Part shown: positions 49,510-57,028 of the stretch, in pieces
Layout of the letters: every line of letters starts with the position of its first letter
Position numbering within the stretch: position 1 is the stretch's first letter
Assembly (NCBI GenBank): GCA_964464145.1
Contig: CAYXFB010000009.1
Span: 1-57,028, forward strand
Direction of reading: 5' to 3'
DNA length: 57,028 bases
DNA from: UBA5399 sp964464145
GTDB taxonomy: Bacteria; Bacillota; Clostridia; Christensenellales; Christensenellaceae
Program-made: the position numbers and the translations under genes
The notes under the pieces: generated by a model
The model's database searches: none
Told to the model about the DNA's origin: nothing
Seen by the model: the letters and a program-made list of their open reading frames with translations, nothing else

Positions 49510-50487
49510 ATGGCATACACGGTTTATTTCGATTCCGGCACCACCAATTCCCGCGCCTTTGTGCTGAAGGAGGGCGAAAAGATTTTTTCGGCAGCAAAAC
49601 GGGTGGGCACAATAGACAACATAAAAAGCGGTCCGCCCGCTCTTGAGGAGGGGCTTTTTTCGCTGTATACGGAGGCGCTTGCCGGAGCGGGCATTTCAGA
49701 CGATATTGTGGACGGCATATATATGTCGGGCATGGTGGGCTCTATCAATGGTTTGATGGAGGTTCCCTACCTCGGGCTTCCCGTTTCGGCGGCCGAATAC
49801 GCGCGGGGCTTCGCCACCTACCGCTCCGCGCTTTTCAAGCGCGATATCACACTGCTGCCCGGCCTCGCTTCGCGTCCTGAGGCCGACCTTTTGCCGGAGG
49901 ACGCTTGGATGGCCAACAATGTGCGCGGAGAGGAGACCGAGCTCTTCGGCATAATGCAAAAATACCCGGAGCATTTCAAATCGAAGCGCGCCGCGGTAAT
50001 AATGCCCGGCTCACACACGCACATACTCTTCACCGAGGATGAGCAAATCGTGGATATCTGCTCCTGCATGGGCGGAGAGCTATACTCGGCGGTGTGCGGC
50101 GCCACCATACTCGGCGCCTCCCTCTCGCCCGCTCCGGCAAACACCGATAAAGCTTTTGTTTCGCTGGGCTGCCGTATGGTGCGAAAATACGGCATGAACC
50201 GCGCGCTGTACATAGTGCGCGCCATGCAGCTTTTCACGAGAGCCACACAATCGCAGAGGGATTCATACATGGAGGGCGTAATAAACGCGGGCGTTGTTGG
50301 CGCGCTGCTGGCGCATCCGCTCTTTACCGAGCTTTGCAGCGTGATAACGGCGGGCGCACGGGTTTATCACGGTATATTCTCCACGCTGCTAGATTGCGCG
50401 GAGGTGGATATCCCCCACATACGCATAGAAGAGCCGGACGGCTTTGCGTTGCACGGCGCCGCCGGTCTCATTTTTTCACAAATATAA
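49510..50487 (+). CDS. dgoK: 2-dehydro-3-deoxygalactonokinase
   Basis: 325 residues. The opening YTVYFDSGTTNSRAFVLKEG is the phosphate-binding strand of the DgoK family (DxGTTNxR), followed by YMSGMVGSINGLMEVPY and LPGSHTH-like segments (here MPGSHTHILFTEDEQIVDICSCMGGELYSAV). It phosphorylates 2-keto-3-deoxygalactonate at position 6 with ATP, feeding the aldolase encoded just before it. AGGAG lies seven bases upstream of the ATG, within the end of dgoA. Family is clear. Confidence 0.93.
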   Translation: MAYTVYFDSGTTNSRAFVLKEGEKIFSAAKRVGTIDNIKSGPPALEEGLFSLYTEALAGAGISDDIVDGIYMSGMVGSINGLMEVPYLGLPVSAAEYARGFATYRSALFKRDITLLPGLASRPEADLLPEDAWMANNVRGEETELFGIMQKYPEHFKSKRAAVIMPGSHTHILFTEDEQIVDICSCMGGELYSAVCGATILGASLSPAPANTDKAFVSLGCRMVRKYGMNRALYIVRAMQLFTRATQSQRDSYMEGVINAGVVGALLAHPLFTELCSVITAGARVYHGIFSTLLDCAEVDIPHIRIEEPDGFALHGAAGLIFSQI

Positions 50488-50527
50488 AAAAAATTCTCGG
50501 CAAAGCACGCAAAAAGGAGTAAACTCA

Positions 50528-51676
50528 ATGATAATAGAAAAAATAGAAACGTTCAAGGTCGCGCCGCGCTGGTGCTTTTTGAAAATAACCACAAAGAGCG
50601 GCATTGTGGGCTGGGGCGAACCGGTGGTGGAGGGCAAGGCGCGCACCGTGGAGACCGCCGTGCACGAGATGGCCAAATATATAATAGGCAAATCGGCTGA
50701 AAATATAGAGGATATATTTCAAACGCTATACCGAGGCGCGTTTTACCGAGGCGGCCCGATACTGTCTAGCGCCATATCCGGCATAGAGCAGGCTCTGTGG
50801 GATATAAAGGGCAAGGCGTACGGCAAGCCCGTATACCAGCTTCTCGGCGGCGCCGTGCGTGACAAACTGCGCGTATACTGCTGGATAGGCGGTGACCGCC
50901 CGCAAAACGTGGCGGAGGCCGCCATAGAAAAGCACAATCAGGGCTACACGGCCGTAAAAATGAACGCCACGCCCGAGCTCTGCTTTATAGACAGCCACAA
51001 GGCGGTGGACGATATGCTGGCGCGCGTGGCAGGCATACGCGACGCGCTGGGTTACGATATGGACATAGCGCTGGATTTTCACGGGCGGGTGCACAAGGGC
51101 ATGGCCAAGGCGCTCATAAAGGAGCTGGAGCAGTTCCACCCCATGTTTGTGGAGGAACCTGTGCTCTGTGAAAATGAGGAGGCCTTTCGTGAGCTTAAAA
51201 GCGTGAGCAGCATACCCATAGCTACGGGCGAGCGAAACTTCACGCGCTGGGGCTTCAAAAGCCTGCTCACCTCGGGCAATGTGGATATAATACAGCCCGA
51301 TCTGAGCCACGCCGGTGGCATACTTGAGGTGAAAAAGATAGCCGCGATGGCGGAGGCCTACGACGTTGCCGTCGCGCCGCACTGCCCGCTTGGGCCTATC
51401 GCGCTGGCCGCCTGCCTGCAGCTTGATTTTTGTACGCCAAACGCTTTCATACAGGAGCAAAGCCTGGGCATACACTACAACCAGGGCTCTGACCTGCTGG
51501 ATTATATAACAAACAAAGAGGCGTTCAGCTACGAAAAGGGCTATGTGAAAAGACCGGAGGAACCGGGCTTGGGCGTTTGCGTGAACGAGGAAAAGGTGCG
51601 TGAAATGGCGGAGCAATGGCAGGATTGGCGCAACCCCGTGTGGCGAACGGAGGATGGCTGCGTTGCCGAATGGTGA
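50528..51676 (+). CDS. dgoD: D-galactonate dehydratase (enolase superfamily)
   Basis: 382 residues. Metal ligands are Asp183, Glu209 and Glu235, with catalytic His185 (ALDFHGR) and His285 (VAPHCPLGP). These positions coincide exactly with those I remember for E. coli DgoD, a strong argument for true galactonate dehydratase rather than another enolase-superfamily acid-sugar dehydratase. It converts D-galactonate to 2-keto-3-deoxygalactonate. I chose the ATG at 50528 (AAAAAGGAG seven bases upstream); an in-frame reading from 50444 overlaps dgoK and lacks a site. galT follows after 76 bases. Confidence 0.95.
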   Translation: MIIEKIETFKVAPRWCFLKITTKSGIVGWGEPVVEGKARTVETAVHEMAKYIIGKSAENIEDIFQTLYRGAFYRGGPILSSAISGIEQALWDIKGKAYGKPVYQLLGGAVRDKLRVYCWIGGDRPQNVAEAAIEKHNQGYTAVKMNATPELCFIDSHKAVDDMLARVAGIRDALGYDMDIALDFHGRVHKGMAKALIKELEQFHPMFVEEPVLCENEEAFRELKSVSSIPIATGERNFTRWGFKSLLTSGNVDIIQPDLSHAGGILEVKKIAAMAEAYDVAVAPHCPLGPIALAACLQLDFCTPNAFIQEQSLGIHYNQGSDLLDYITNKEAFSYEKGYVKRPEEPGLGVCVNEEKVREMAEQWQDWRNPVWRTEDGCVAEW

Positions 51677-51752
51677 TGGGCGGATCGCCCCTCTTATGCG
51701 GTTTTGCGCACTGCGATTGCCAATATAAAATATATGGACGCGGAGGTGCCAG

Positions 51753-53270
51753 ATGACCGGCATACAAAATGCTGAGCTATACGTTAAACTTCTCATAGAC
51801 TATGGGCGCGATAGGGGATTGATAGCCGCGCGTGACGAGGTGTACGTAACAAACAGATTGCTGGAAGCGCTGCATATGGATTTTTACGCGCGGGAAGAGG
51901 CGGACAAGGAGAAGGGCGAAGCGCCGGAGCTTGAGCAGATACTTTCCGCTTTGCTTGATCATGCCGCGCAGGCCGGGCTTTTTCAGCCGAACGACACCAC
52001 CCACCGCGATCTTTTTGACGCCAAGCTCATGGGCTGTATTACCCCGCCGCCCTCATTCGTCACCGAAAGCTTTTGGCGGCTGTACGAACGATCTCCGGTC
52101 AGCGCGACCGATTATTTTTATAAGTTCAGTCAGGATACGGACTATATACGCCGCTACCGCATAAAAAAGGATATGCGCTGGACGAAGCGCACCCCCTACG
52201 GCAGGCTGGATCTAACGATAAATCTGGCCAAGCCTGAGAAGGACCCGCGCGAAATAGCGGCCGCCGCCCGCCCCGCCCCCACCGGCTACCCAAAATGCCT
52301 GCTGTGCGCGCAAAACGAGGGCTATGCCGGCCATACAGCTCACCCGGCGCGGCAAAACCACCGCATAGTACCCATTGAGCTTACGGGAGAGGAATGGTAT
52401 CTCCAATATTCTCCCTACACCTATTATAATGAGCATTGCATAGCTTTAAGCGGCGTGCACCGGCCGATGCGCATAGACTTTCAAACATTTGAAAGACTGC
52501 TTGAGTTTGTGGATATATTTCCGCACTATTTCATAGGCTCCAACGCGGATCTTCCCATAGTGGGCGGCTCCATACTTTCACACGATCATTTTCAGGGCGG
52601 AAATTACGTATTTGCCATGGAAAAAGCGGAGAACCTTCGCAATTTTTCCGTGCCGGAATTTGGCGGCGTACAGGCAGCCGTGTTGAAATGGCCGCTCTCC
52701 GTGATACGCCTAAGCGGCAAAGGCCGCGGCGAAATAAGTGCATTCGCGCTACGCATACTTGAGCGCTGGCGCGCTTATTCAGATGAGAGCGTGAACATAT
52801 TCGCGCGTACAGGCGATACGCCGCACAACACCGTCACCCCGATAGCGCGCAAACGTGACGGTGTCTATCAGCTGGACATAGTGCTGCGCAACAACAGAAC
52901 ATCAGAAAAACACCCGGACGGTATTTTTCATCCTCACGCGGAGCTGCACCACATAAAGAAGGAAAATATAGGGCTTATAGAGGTGATGGGGCTGGCCGTA
53001 TTGCCCGCCCGCCTCAAGAGCGAGCTGAATATACTCAAGGAATGTATGCTGCACAAAAGTATCGCCTCCGCGCCCGAGATCGCGCATCACGCCGAGTGGG
53101 CGGAGCACATTCTCGGCAGGCACAGCGTGAACGAGGCCAATATAGAGCAAATATTGCTGGACGAGGTGGGCGACGTTTTTTGCAAGGTGCTTGAGCACGC
53201 CGGCGTGTTCAAGCAGACGCCTGTGGGTCAATCCGCTTTTGCAAGATTTATAGAGCAACTGAACGTATAA
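51753..53270 (+). CDS. galT: UDP-glucose-hexose-1-phosphate uridylyltransferase, class II
   Basis: 505 residues, the long GalT type found mainly in Firmicutes rather than the short E. coli type. The catalytic His motif is in GSNADLPIVGGSILSHDHFQGG (HDH). The N-terminal region has FWRLYERSPVSATDYFYKFSQDTDYIRRYRIKKD and a CLLCAQNEGYAG cysteine pair. It exchanges UMP between UDP-glucose and galactose 1-phosphate in the Leloir pathway. GGAGG precedes the ATG. galK follows after 18 bases. No galE or galM is in the window. Confidence 0.95.
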   Translation: MTGIQNAELYVKLLIDYGRDRGLIAARDEVYVTNRLLEALHMDFYAREEADKEKGEAPELEQILSALLDHAAQAGLFQPNDTTHRDLFDAKLMGCITPPPSFVTESFWRLYERSPVSATDYFYKFSQDTDYIRRYRIKKDMRWTKRTPYGRLDLTINLAKPEKDPREIAAAARPAPTGYPKCLLCAQNEGYAGHTAHPARQNHRIVPIELTGEEWYLQYSPYTYYNEHCIALSGVHRPMRIDFQTFERLLEFVDIFPHYFIGSNADLPIVGGSILSHDHFQGGNYVFAMEKAENLRNFSVPEFGGVQAAVLKWPLSVIRLSGKGRGEISAFALRILERWRAYSDESVNIFARTGDTPHNTVTPIARKRDGVYQLDIVLRNNRTSEKHPDGIFHPHAELHHIKKENIGLIEVMGLAVLPARLKSELNILKECMLHKSIASAPEIAHHAEWAEHILGRHSVNEANIEQILLDEVGDVFCKVLEHAGVFKQTPVGQSAFARFIEQLNV

Positions 53271-53288
53271 TTTTTCAGGAGAGTGAAA

Positions 53289-54530
53289 ATGGTCGACATA
53301 CATAGGGGCATTGATCTAAAAGGTCTGGCGGCGGACGATGGCTACAACACCAGGCTCGAGCGCATATATAAAGAATTTACCGCACGGTTTCCCCATAGCG
53401 GTGAGGTCAGCTTCATAAGCGCGCCCGGCCGTGTGGAAATCGGCGGCAACCACACGGATCATCAAAACGGCTGTGTGCTGGCCGCGTCTATAAATTTAGA
53501 CGCGCTGGGCGCGGTTTCCCCCAACGGTCAGAATATGATCCGGGTATTATCCGAGGGATATTCGCTTTGCGAGGTGGACACCCAAAACACGGATGTTTTG
53601 GAAGCGGAAAAAAGCAGCGCCGCCGCCTTCATACGTGGCGTGGCCGATGGAATAAAGCGCCGCGGCTACAAAACGGGCGGCTTCAACGCCTATGTATCCT
53701 CGGAGGTGCTGGGTGGTTCCGGGCTTTCCTCTTCAGCCGCCTTCGCCGTGTGGCTGGGCTGCGCCATGAACCAGCTCTTCAATCAAGGGGAAATTCCGGC
53801 GGTGGAGATCGCGCAAATAGCCCAGTACGCCGAAAATGTGCATTTCGGCAAGCCCTGCGGCCTTGAAGACCAGATGGCCAGCGCGATCGGCGGAATAGTG
53901 TTTATAGATTTTGCCGATGTGGATCACCCCGTCACGGAGAAAATAAGCTCAGATATTGCCGGTCATACTCTGTGCGTGGTAGATTCCGGAGGCAATCATG
54001 CCGATCTTACGGAGGAGTACGCCGCCATACGAAGCGATATGCACAAGGCGGCCGAATATTTTGATCTAAAGGTGCTGCGTCAGGTGGATAGGGTCACGTT
54101 TTATGATAACATAAACGGTTTGCGCGCCGCACTGGGAGATAGGGCGGTGCTGCGCGCCTGCCATTTCTTCGCCGAAAACGACCGCGTGATGAGGGAGCGT
54201 GACGCGCTCAGAACAAGCGATATCCCCCAATTTTTATCGCTTGTGAAGCAATCCGGCCGTTCTTCGTTCATGTACCTTCAAAATGTTATAGTTCCCGGCC
54301 AGATAGATTCTCAGGAGCTTGGCCTGTGCCTGGCGCTTTGCGACGAGCTTTTGTGCGGGCGCGGCGCTTTTCGCGTTCAGGGCGGAGGCTTCGCGGGCAC
54401 CATAGAGGCCTTCGTGCCCAATGATATAATGCATACATTCAAAGAGGGAATGGAAGCCGTGTTCGGTGCTGGCAGCTGCCACCAGCTTAAAATTCGAGAG
54501 CATGGGGCGGTGCGGCTTTTTAAACTTTGA
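53289..54530 (+). CDS. galK: Galactokinase
   Basis: 413 residues. The galactokinase signature is present (SAPGRVEIGGNHTDHQNG, near residues 40-57), followed by the GHMP ATP-binding motif (VLGGSGLSSSAAFAVWLG) and the C-terminal GHMP segment (VQGGGFAGTIEAFVP). It phosphorylates galactose at C1. I chose the ATG at 53289, seven bases after AGGAG; a GTG six bases earlier sits too close to that site. It ends the plus-strand operon at a terminator shared with the convergent pyrophosphatase gene. Confidence 0.95.
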   Translation: MVDIHRGIDLKGLAADDGYNTRLERIYKEFTARFPHSGEVSFISAPGRVEIGGNHTDHQNGCVLAASINLDALGAVSPNGQNMIRVLSEGYSLCEVDTQNTDVLEAEKSSAAAFIRGVADGIKRRGYKTGGFNAYVSSEVLGGSGLSSSAAFAVWLGCAMNQLFNQGEIPAVEIAQIAQYAENVHFGKPCGLEDQMASAIGGIVFIDFADVDHPVTEKISSDIAGHTLCVVDSGGNHADLTEEYAAIRSDMHKAAEYFDLKVLRQVDRVTFYDNINGLRAALGDRAVLRACHFFAENDRVMRERDALRTSDIPQFLSLVKQSGRSSFMYLQNVIVPGQIDSQELGLCLALCDELLCGRGAFRVQGGGFAGTIEAFVPNDIMHTFKEGMEAVFGAGSCHQLKIREHGAVRLFKL

Positions 54531-54545
54531 TCCGGCGCAAAAGCA

Positions 54546-54589
54546 AAAGGCCTCCGCAAGAGAACATTTTCTTGCGAAGACCTTTTTTT
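54546..54589 (+). terminator. Bidirectional terminator between galK and hppA
   Basis: AAAAGGCCTCCGCAAGA pairs with TCTTGCGAAGACCTTTT (a few bulges), with A and T tracts on both flanks, between the convergent galK and pyrophosphatase genes. Confidence 0.85.
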
Positions 54590-54606
54590 ATATGCCCTGC
54601 GAAATT

Positions 54607-56715
54607 TTACAGCAGGCCAAAGGCTATCGTTACTCCCGCAAAAACTATGGAAACCATAGAAAGCAGCTTTATTAGTATATTTATGGACGGGCCGGACGTA
54701 TCCTTAAAGGGATCGCCCACCGTGTCGCCAACCACCGCCGCCTTGTGCGATTCTGAGCCCTTGCCGCCGTGGTTGCCCGCTTCTATATGCTTTTTAGCGT
54801 TGTCCCAAGCGCCGCCCGCGTTGGCCATCATTACGGCCAGCACAAAGCCGGTGGCGGTAGCTCCGCCCAGCATGCCCACCACGCCGTTAACACCCAATAC
54901 GAGACCAACCACAATGGGCGCCACTATACCCGTGAGCGCGGGAGCTATCATTTCCTTTTGCGCGCCGCGCGTGCAAATATCCACACAGGAGGCATAGTCG
55001 GGCTCGGCCGTGCCCTCCATCAGTCCCTTTATTTCGCGGAACTGCCGTCGTACCTCCACCACGATGCGCTGAGCCGCTCTTCCCACCGCCCGCATGGTCA
55101 TGGATGAAAACAGGAAGGGTAGCATAGCCCCCACAAACAGACCCATCAAAAGCGGCGGATTTATGAGCGAAAGATCCAGATTGAAGCTGGGCGATATTAT
55201 TTTCACCTGATCCGTATAGGCCACTATGAGCGCCAGCGCCGTAAGCGCGGCCGAGCCTATCGCAAAGCCTTTTCCCGTGGCCGCGGTGGTGTTTCCCAGC
55301 GAATCCAGAGCGTCCGTGCGCTCACGTACCTCAGCGGGCAGATGCGCCATTTCCGCTATGCCGCCCGCGTTGTCCGCCACGGGTCCGTAGGCATCCGTGG
55401 CCAGCGTTATGCCCAGCGTGGACAGCATACCCACGGCGGATATTCCCACGCCGTACAGCCCGGCGGAGAAATCGCCCCCACCGCCCGATGAGAAATAGCT
55501 CACAAGTACGGATGCGCCCACTATTATAACGGGTATGGCCGTGGAGCCCATTCCTAGCGCCAGCCCGTCTATTATAATCGTTGCCGGGCCGGTGAGACTG
55601 GTCTTGGCCAGATTGCGCGTGGGCTTGTATGAGTCGGACGTATAATACTCTGTGAAGAAGCCTATGAGCACACCCGCCACCAGGCCGGATAATACAGCAC
55701 CGTACACGCCTATACGCTCCGGATTGTTGGCGCAGTCCAGCGTGTAATATATAGTTGGAAAGGCCGCTATGGCAACTATTATAGCCGCTATATACGTGCC
55801 CTTTCGCAGCGCGGCCAGCAGCGTTTTTTGATCCGTATTCTCGCCGGTACGCACAAAGAAGGTGCCTACTATGGAGGCAATGGTGCCCACCGCCGCCATC
55901 ACCATGGGTATGGCCGCGCCGCCAAAGCCAAAGCCAGCCGATACCGCCAGCGCCAGCGTGGCAACTATGGAGCCAACGTATGATTCATAAAGGTCTGCGC
56001 CCATGCCTGCCACGTCGCCCACATTGTCGCCCACGTTGTCCGCTATAACGGCGGGGTTGCGCGGGTCGTCCTCGGGTATGCCGGCTTCAACCTTGCCCAC
56101 CAGATCGGCTCCCACATCCGCCGCCTTTGTGAATATACCGCCGCCCACACGCGCAAACAGCGCCATGCTGGACGCGCCCATGCCAAATGTGAGCATGGCG
56201 GAGGAGATCGCACTTATCTGCTCCACCTCCGGCATTCCCGCATAGAATACATACTTCAGCAGAAAGAACCATATGGACAGGTCTAAAAGCCCCAGCCCCA
56301 CCACCGTGAAGCCCATTACGGCGCCGGAGGAGAAGGCCACCCGCAGTCCGCGGTTCAGCCCCTCAGAGGCGGCCTGCGCCGTGCGCGCGTTCGCCGCCGT
56401 GGCGATCTTCATTCCTATAAAGCCTGAAAGTCCGGAAAAAAAGCCGCCCGTTATAAAGGCAAAGGGCACAAAGGGTGTCAAAAATCCGTTTAAGGACATT
56501 ATGCCCAGCACTGCGAACATAGCCACAAAAAACAGCGCCACACCCGTGTACTGGCGTTTCAGATAAGCGTTGGCGCCCTTCTTTATGGCGCCGGAGATCT
56601 TTTGCATCAAGCTATTGCCTTCGGAAAACTTCATTATCTTACGCGATTGTATGAAGGCAAATACTATAGCAAGAACGGCTCCTATGGGAGCCAAAACAAA
56701 CAGCATTTCGTTCAT
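54607..56715 (-). CDS. hppA: Membrane-bound ion-pumping pyrophosphatase, K+-dependent type
   Basis: 702 residues, about sixteen membrane helices. The active-site motifs are intact: DVGADLVGKVEAGIPEDDPRNPAVIADNVGDNVGDVAGMGADLYESY (about 205-250) and GGAWDNAKKHIE near residue 640. The segment GNTTAATGKG has Ala where potassium-independent enzymes have Lys (GNTTKATGKG), so potassium should be required. It couples hydrolysis of pyrophosphate to export of protons or sodium across the cell membrane; which ion cannot be told by eye, and sodium pumps are frequent in anaerobes. GGAGG precedes the ATG. Monocistronic. Confidence 0.97.
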   Translation of the reverse strand: MNEMLFVLAPIGAVLAIVFAFIQSRKIMKFSEGNSLMQKISGAIKKGANAYLKRQYTGVALFFVAMFAVLGIMSLNGFLTPFVPFAFITGGFFSGLSGFIGMKIATAANARTAQAASEGLNRGLRVAFSSGAVMGFTVVGLGLLDLSIWFFLLKYVFYAGMPEVEQISAISSAMLTFGMGASSMALFARVGGGIFTKAADVGADLVGKVEAGIPEDDPRNPAVIADNVGDNVGDVAGMGADLYESYVGSIVATLALAVSAGFGFGGAAIPMVMAAVGTIASIVGTFFVRTGENTDQKTLLAALRKGTYIAAIIVAIAAFPTIYYTLDCANNPERIGVYGAVLSGLVAGVLIGFFTEYYTSDSYKPTRNLAKTSLTGPATIIIDGLALGMGSTAIPVIIVGASVLVSYFSSGGGGDFSAGLYGVGISAVGMLSTLGITLATDAYGPVADNAGGIAEMAHLPAEVRERTDALDSLGNTTAATGKGFAIGSAALTALALIVAYTDQVKIISPSFNLDLSLINPPLLMGLFVGAMLPFLFSSMTMRAVGRAAQRIVVEVRRQFREIKGLMEGTAEPDYASCVDICTRGAQKEMIAPALTGIVAPIVVGLVLGVNGVVGMLGGATATGFVLAVMMANAGGAWDNAKKHIEAGNHGGKGSESHKAAVVGDTVGDPFKDTSGPSINILIKLLSMVSIVFAGVTIAFGLL

Positions 56716-56796
56716 TTGTTATACCTCCAAAATAAATATTTCGTATAGTAGCGCAATCTCAAAAAAGATACTCAACCCCTTCCCCACGAATCAACA

Positions 56797-56820
56797 ACCC
56801 CGCCGCAAGCAGCGGGGTAT
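56797..56820. repeat. Short palindromic repeat, copy 2 (REP-like)
   Basis: ACCCCGC-CGCAAGCA-GCGGGGT is a perfect 7-bp stem. Bases 56802-56820 repeat the 19-mer at 26940-26958. Intergenic placement and a conserved GGGGTAT edge resemble REP-type palindromes. Confidence 0.65.
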
Positions 56821-56846
56821 ATTGGATACAAAATGTAGAACTTGTA

Positions 56847-56881
56847 GGTCAATACGCGCCCCAAGGGGCGGAGTATTGACC
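56847..56881. repeat. Long inverted repeat
   Basis: GGTCAATAC (56847-56855) pairs with GTATTGACC (56873-56881), and the inner GCCCC pairs with GGGGC around AA, forming an almost complete 35-base hairpin. It has no T run, so it is not a typical terminator. Confidence 0.75.
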
Positions 56882-56988
56882 CTGATGTGTAATAAAAATA
56901 TCTATATTCTGACCGTCTCCGCGCAGGGAGAGCCCGCCTCTCTCGTTCGGGCAGCCTCCGCCCTTCGCGTGGCGTATTAACAGAATTA
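56882..56988. other. Non-coding stretch near the right edge
   Basis: GC-rich, with a small GCCCG/CGGGC inverted repeat near 56930-56952. I see no supported gene. Together with the palindromes it makes up a 270-base non-coding block after hppA. Confidence 0.35.
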
Positions 56989-57028
56989 TCAGGTGTTTTT
57001 CATAACTATATTTTCCACGGCGTCCGCC
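56989..57028 (-). CDS. Possible 3' end of a gene entering from the right (partial)
   Basis: On the minus strand one frame reads ADAVENIVMKNT then TGA at 56989-56991. It looks like an ordinary protein C-terminus, but only 12 residues are visible, so neither family nor reality can be judged. Confidence 0.3.
   Translation of the reverse strand, partial: ADAVENIVMKNT

Overview
The window reads as a chromosomal segment of a strictly anaerobic, probably uncultured member of the Bacillota (Clostridia-like). The evidence is the oxygen-sensitive ribonucleotide reductase pair nrdD/nrdG with NrdR boxes, a second glycyl-radical enzyme with its activase, a potassium-dependent type membrane pyrophosphatase, a class II (Firmicutes-type) GalT, YesM/YesN-style two-component genes, many lipobox lipoproteins and strong AGGAGG ribosome binding sites. 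Composition looks moderately GC-rich by eye (not computed), yet isoleucine is very often written as ATA.

Layout. 1-2815 (+): the end of an ABC export-type module (exported CARDB-like protein plus MacB/FtsX-type permease). 2899-11904 (-): a lipoprotein, an SDR dehydrogenase, nrdD-nrdG under two NrdR boxes, a PAS-GGDEF diguanylate cyclase, and a small island of DUF1508 protein, lipoprotein barnase, barstar and a glycine-rich protein. 12359-23300 (-): a sugar or polyol operon with a LacI-family regulator first, then two dehydrogenases, an RbsB/C/A-type importer, an FGGY kinase and an SMP-30-type lactonase. It lies behind four near-identical operators with a central CG. 23847-31000: an XRE regulator, tRNA-Leu(CAA), a polytopic membrane protein divergent from a WbqC-like gene, a LysR/YeiH pair and a chemoreceptor. 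31200-32415: two decayed gene remnants, a GHKL kinase tail and an alkylsulfatase.

32562-47668 (-) is the most interesting region: a two-component system, then a ribose-type ABC importer, a glycyl-radical activase, a glycyl-radical enzyme, a SIS isomerase and three dehydrogenases in one run. Diverging from it, 47899-54530 (+) encodes a phosphotriesterase-like probable lactonase, KDPGal aldolase (dgoA), KDGal kinase (dgoK), galactonate dehydratase (dgoD), galT and galK. That combines the lower De Ley-Doudoroff pathway with Leloir enzymes. My working model is a two-armed catabolic island for galactose-related sugars or sugar acids, with the two-component system between the arms. The glycyl-radical enzyme has an unusual Cys-Asn-Asp where dehydratase-type relatives usually have Cys-x-Glu, and its substrate cannot be read from sequence. 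54607-56715 (-) is the membrane pyrophosphatase, followed by strongly palindromic intergenic DNA up to the window edge.

All calls rest on reading the sequence and on remembered family motifs; no database search was run.
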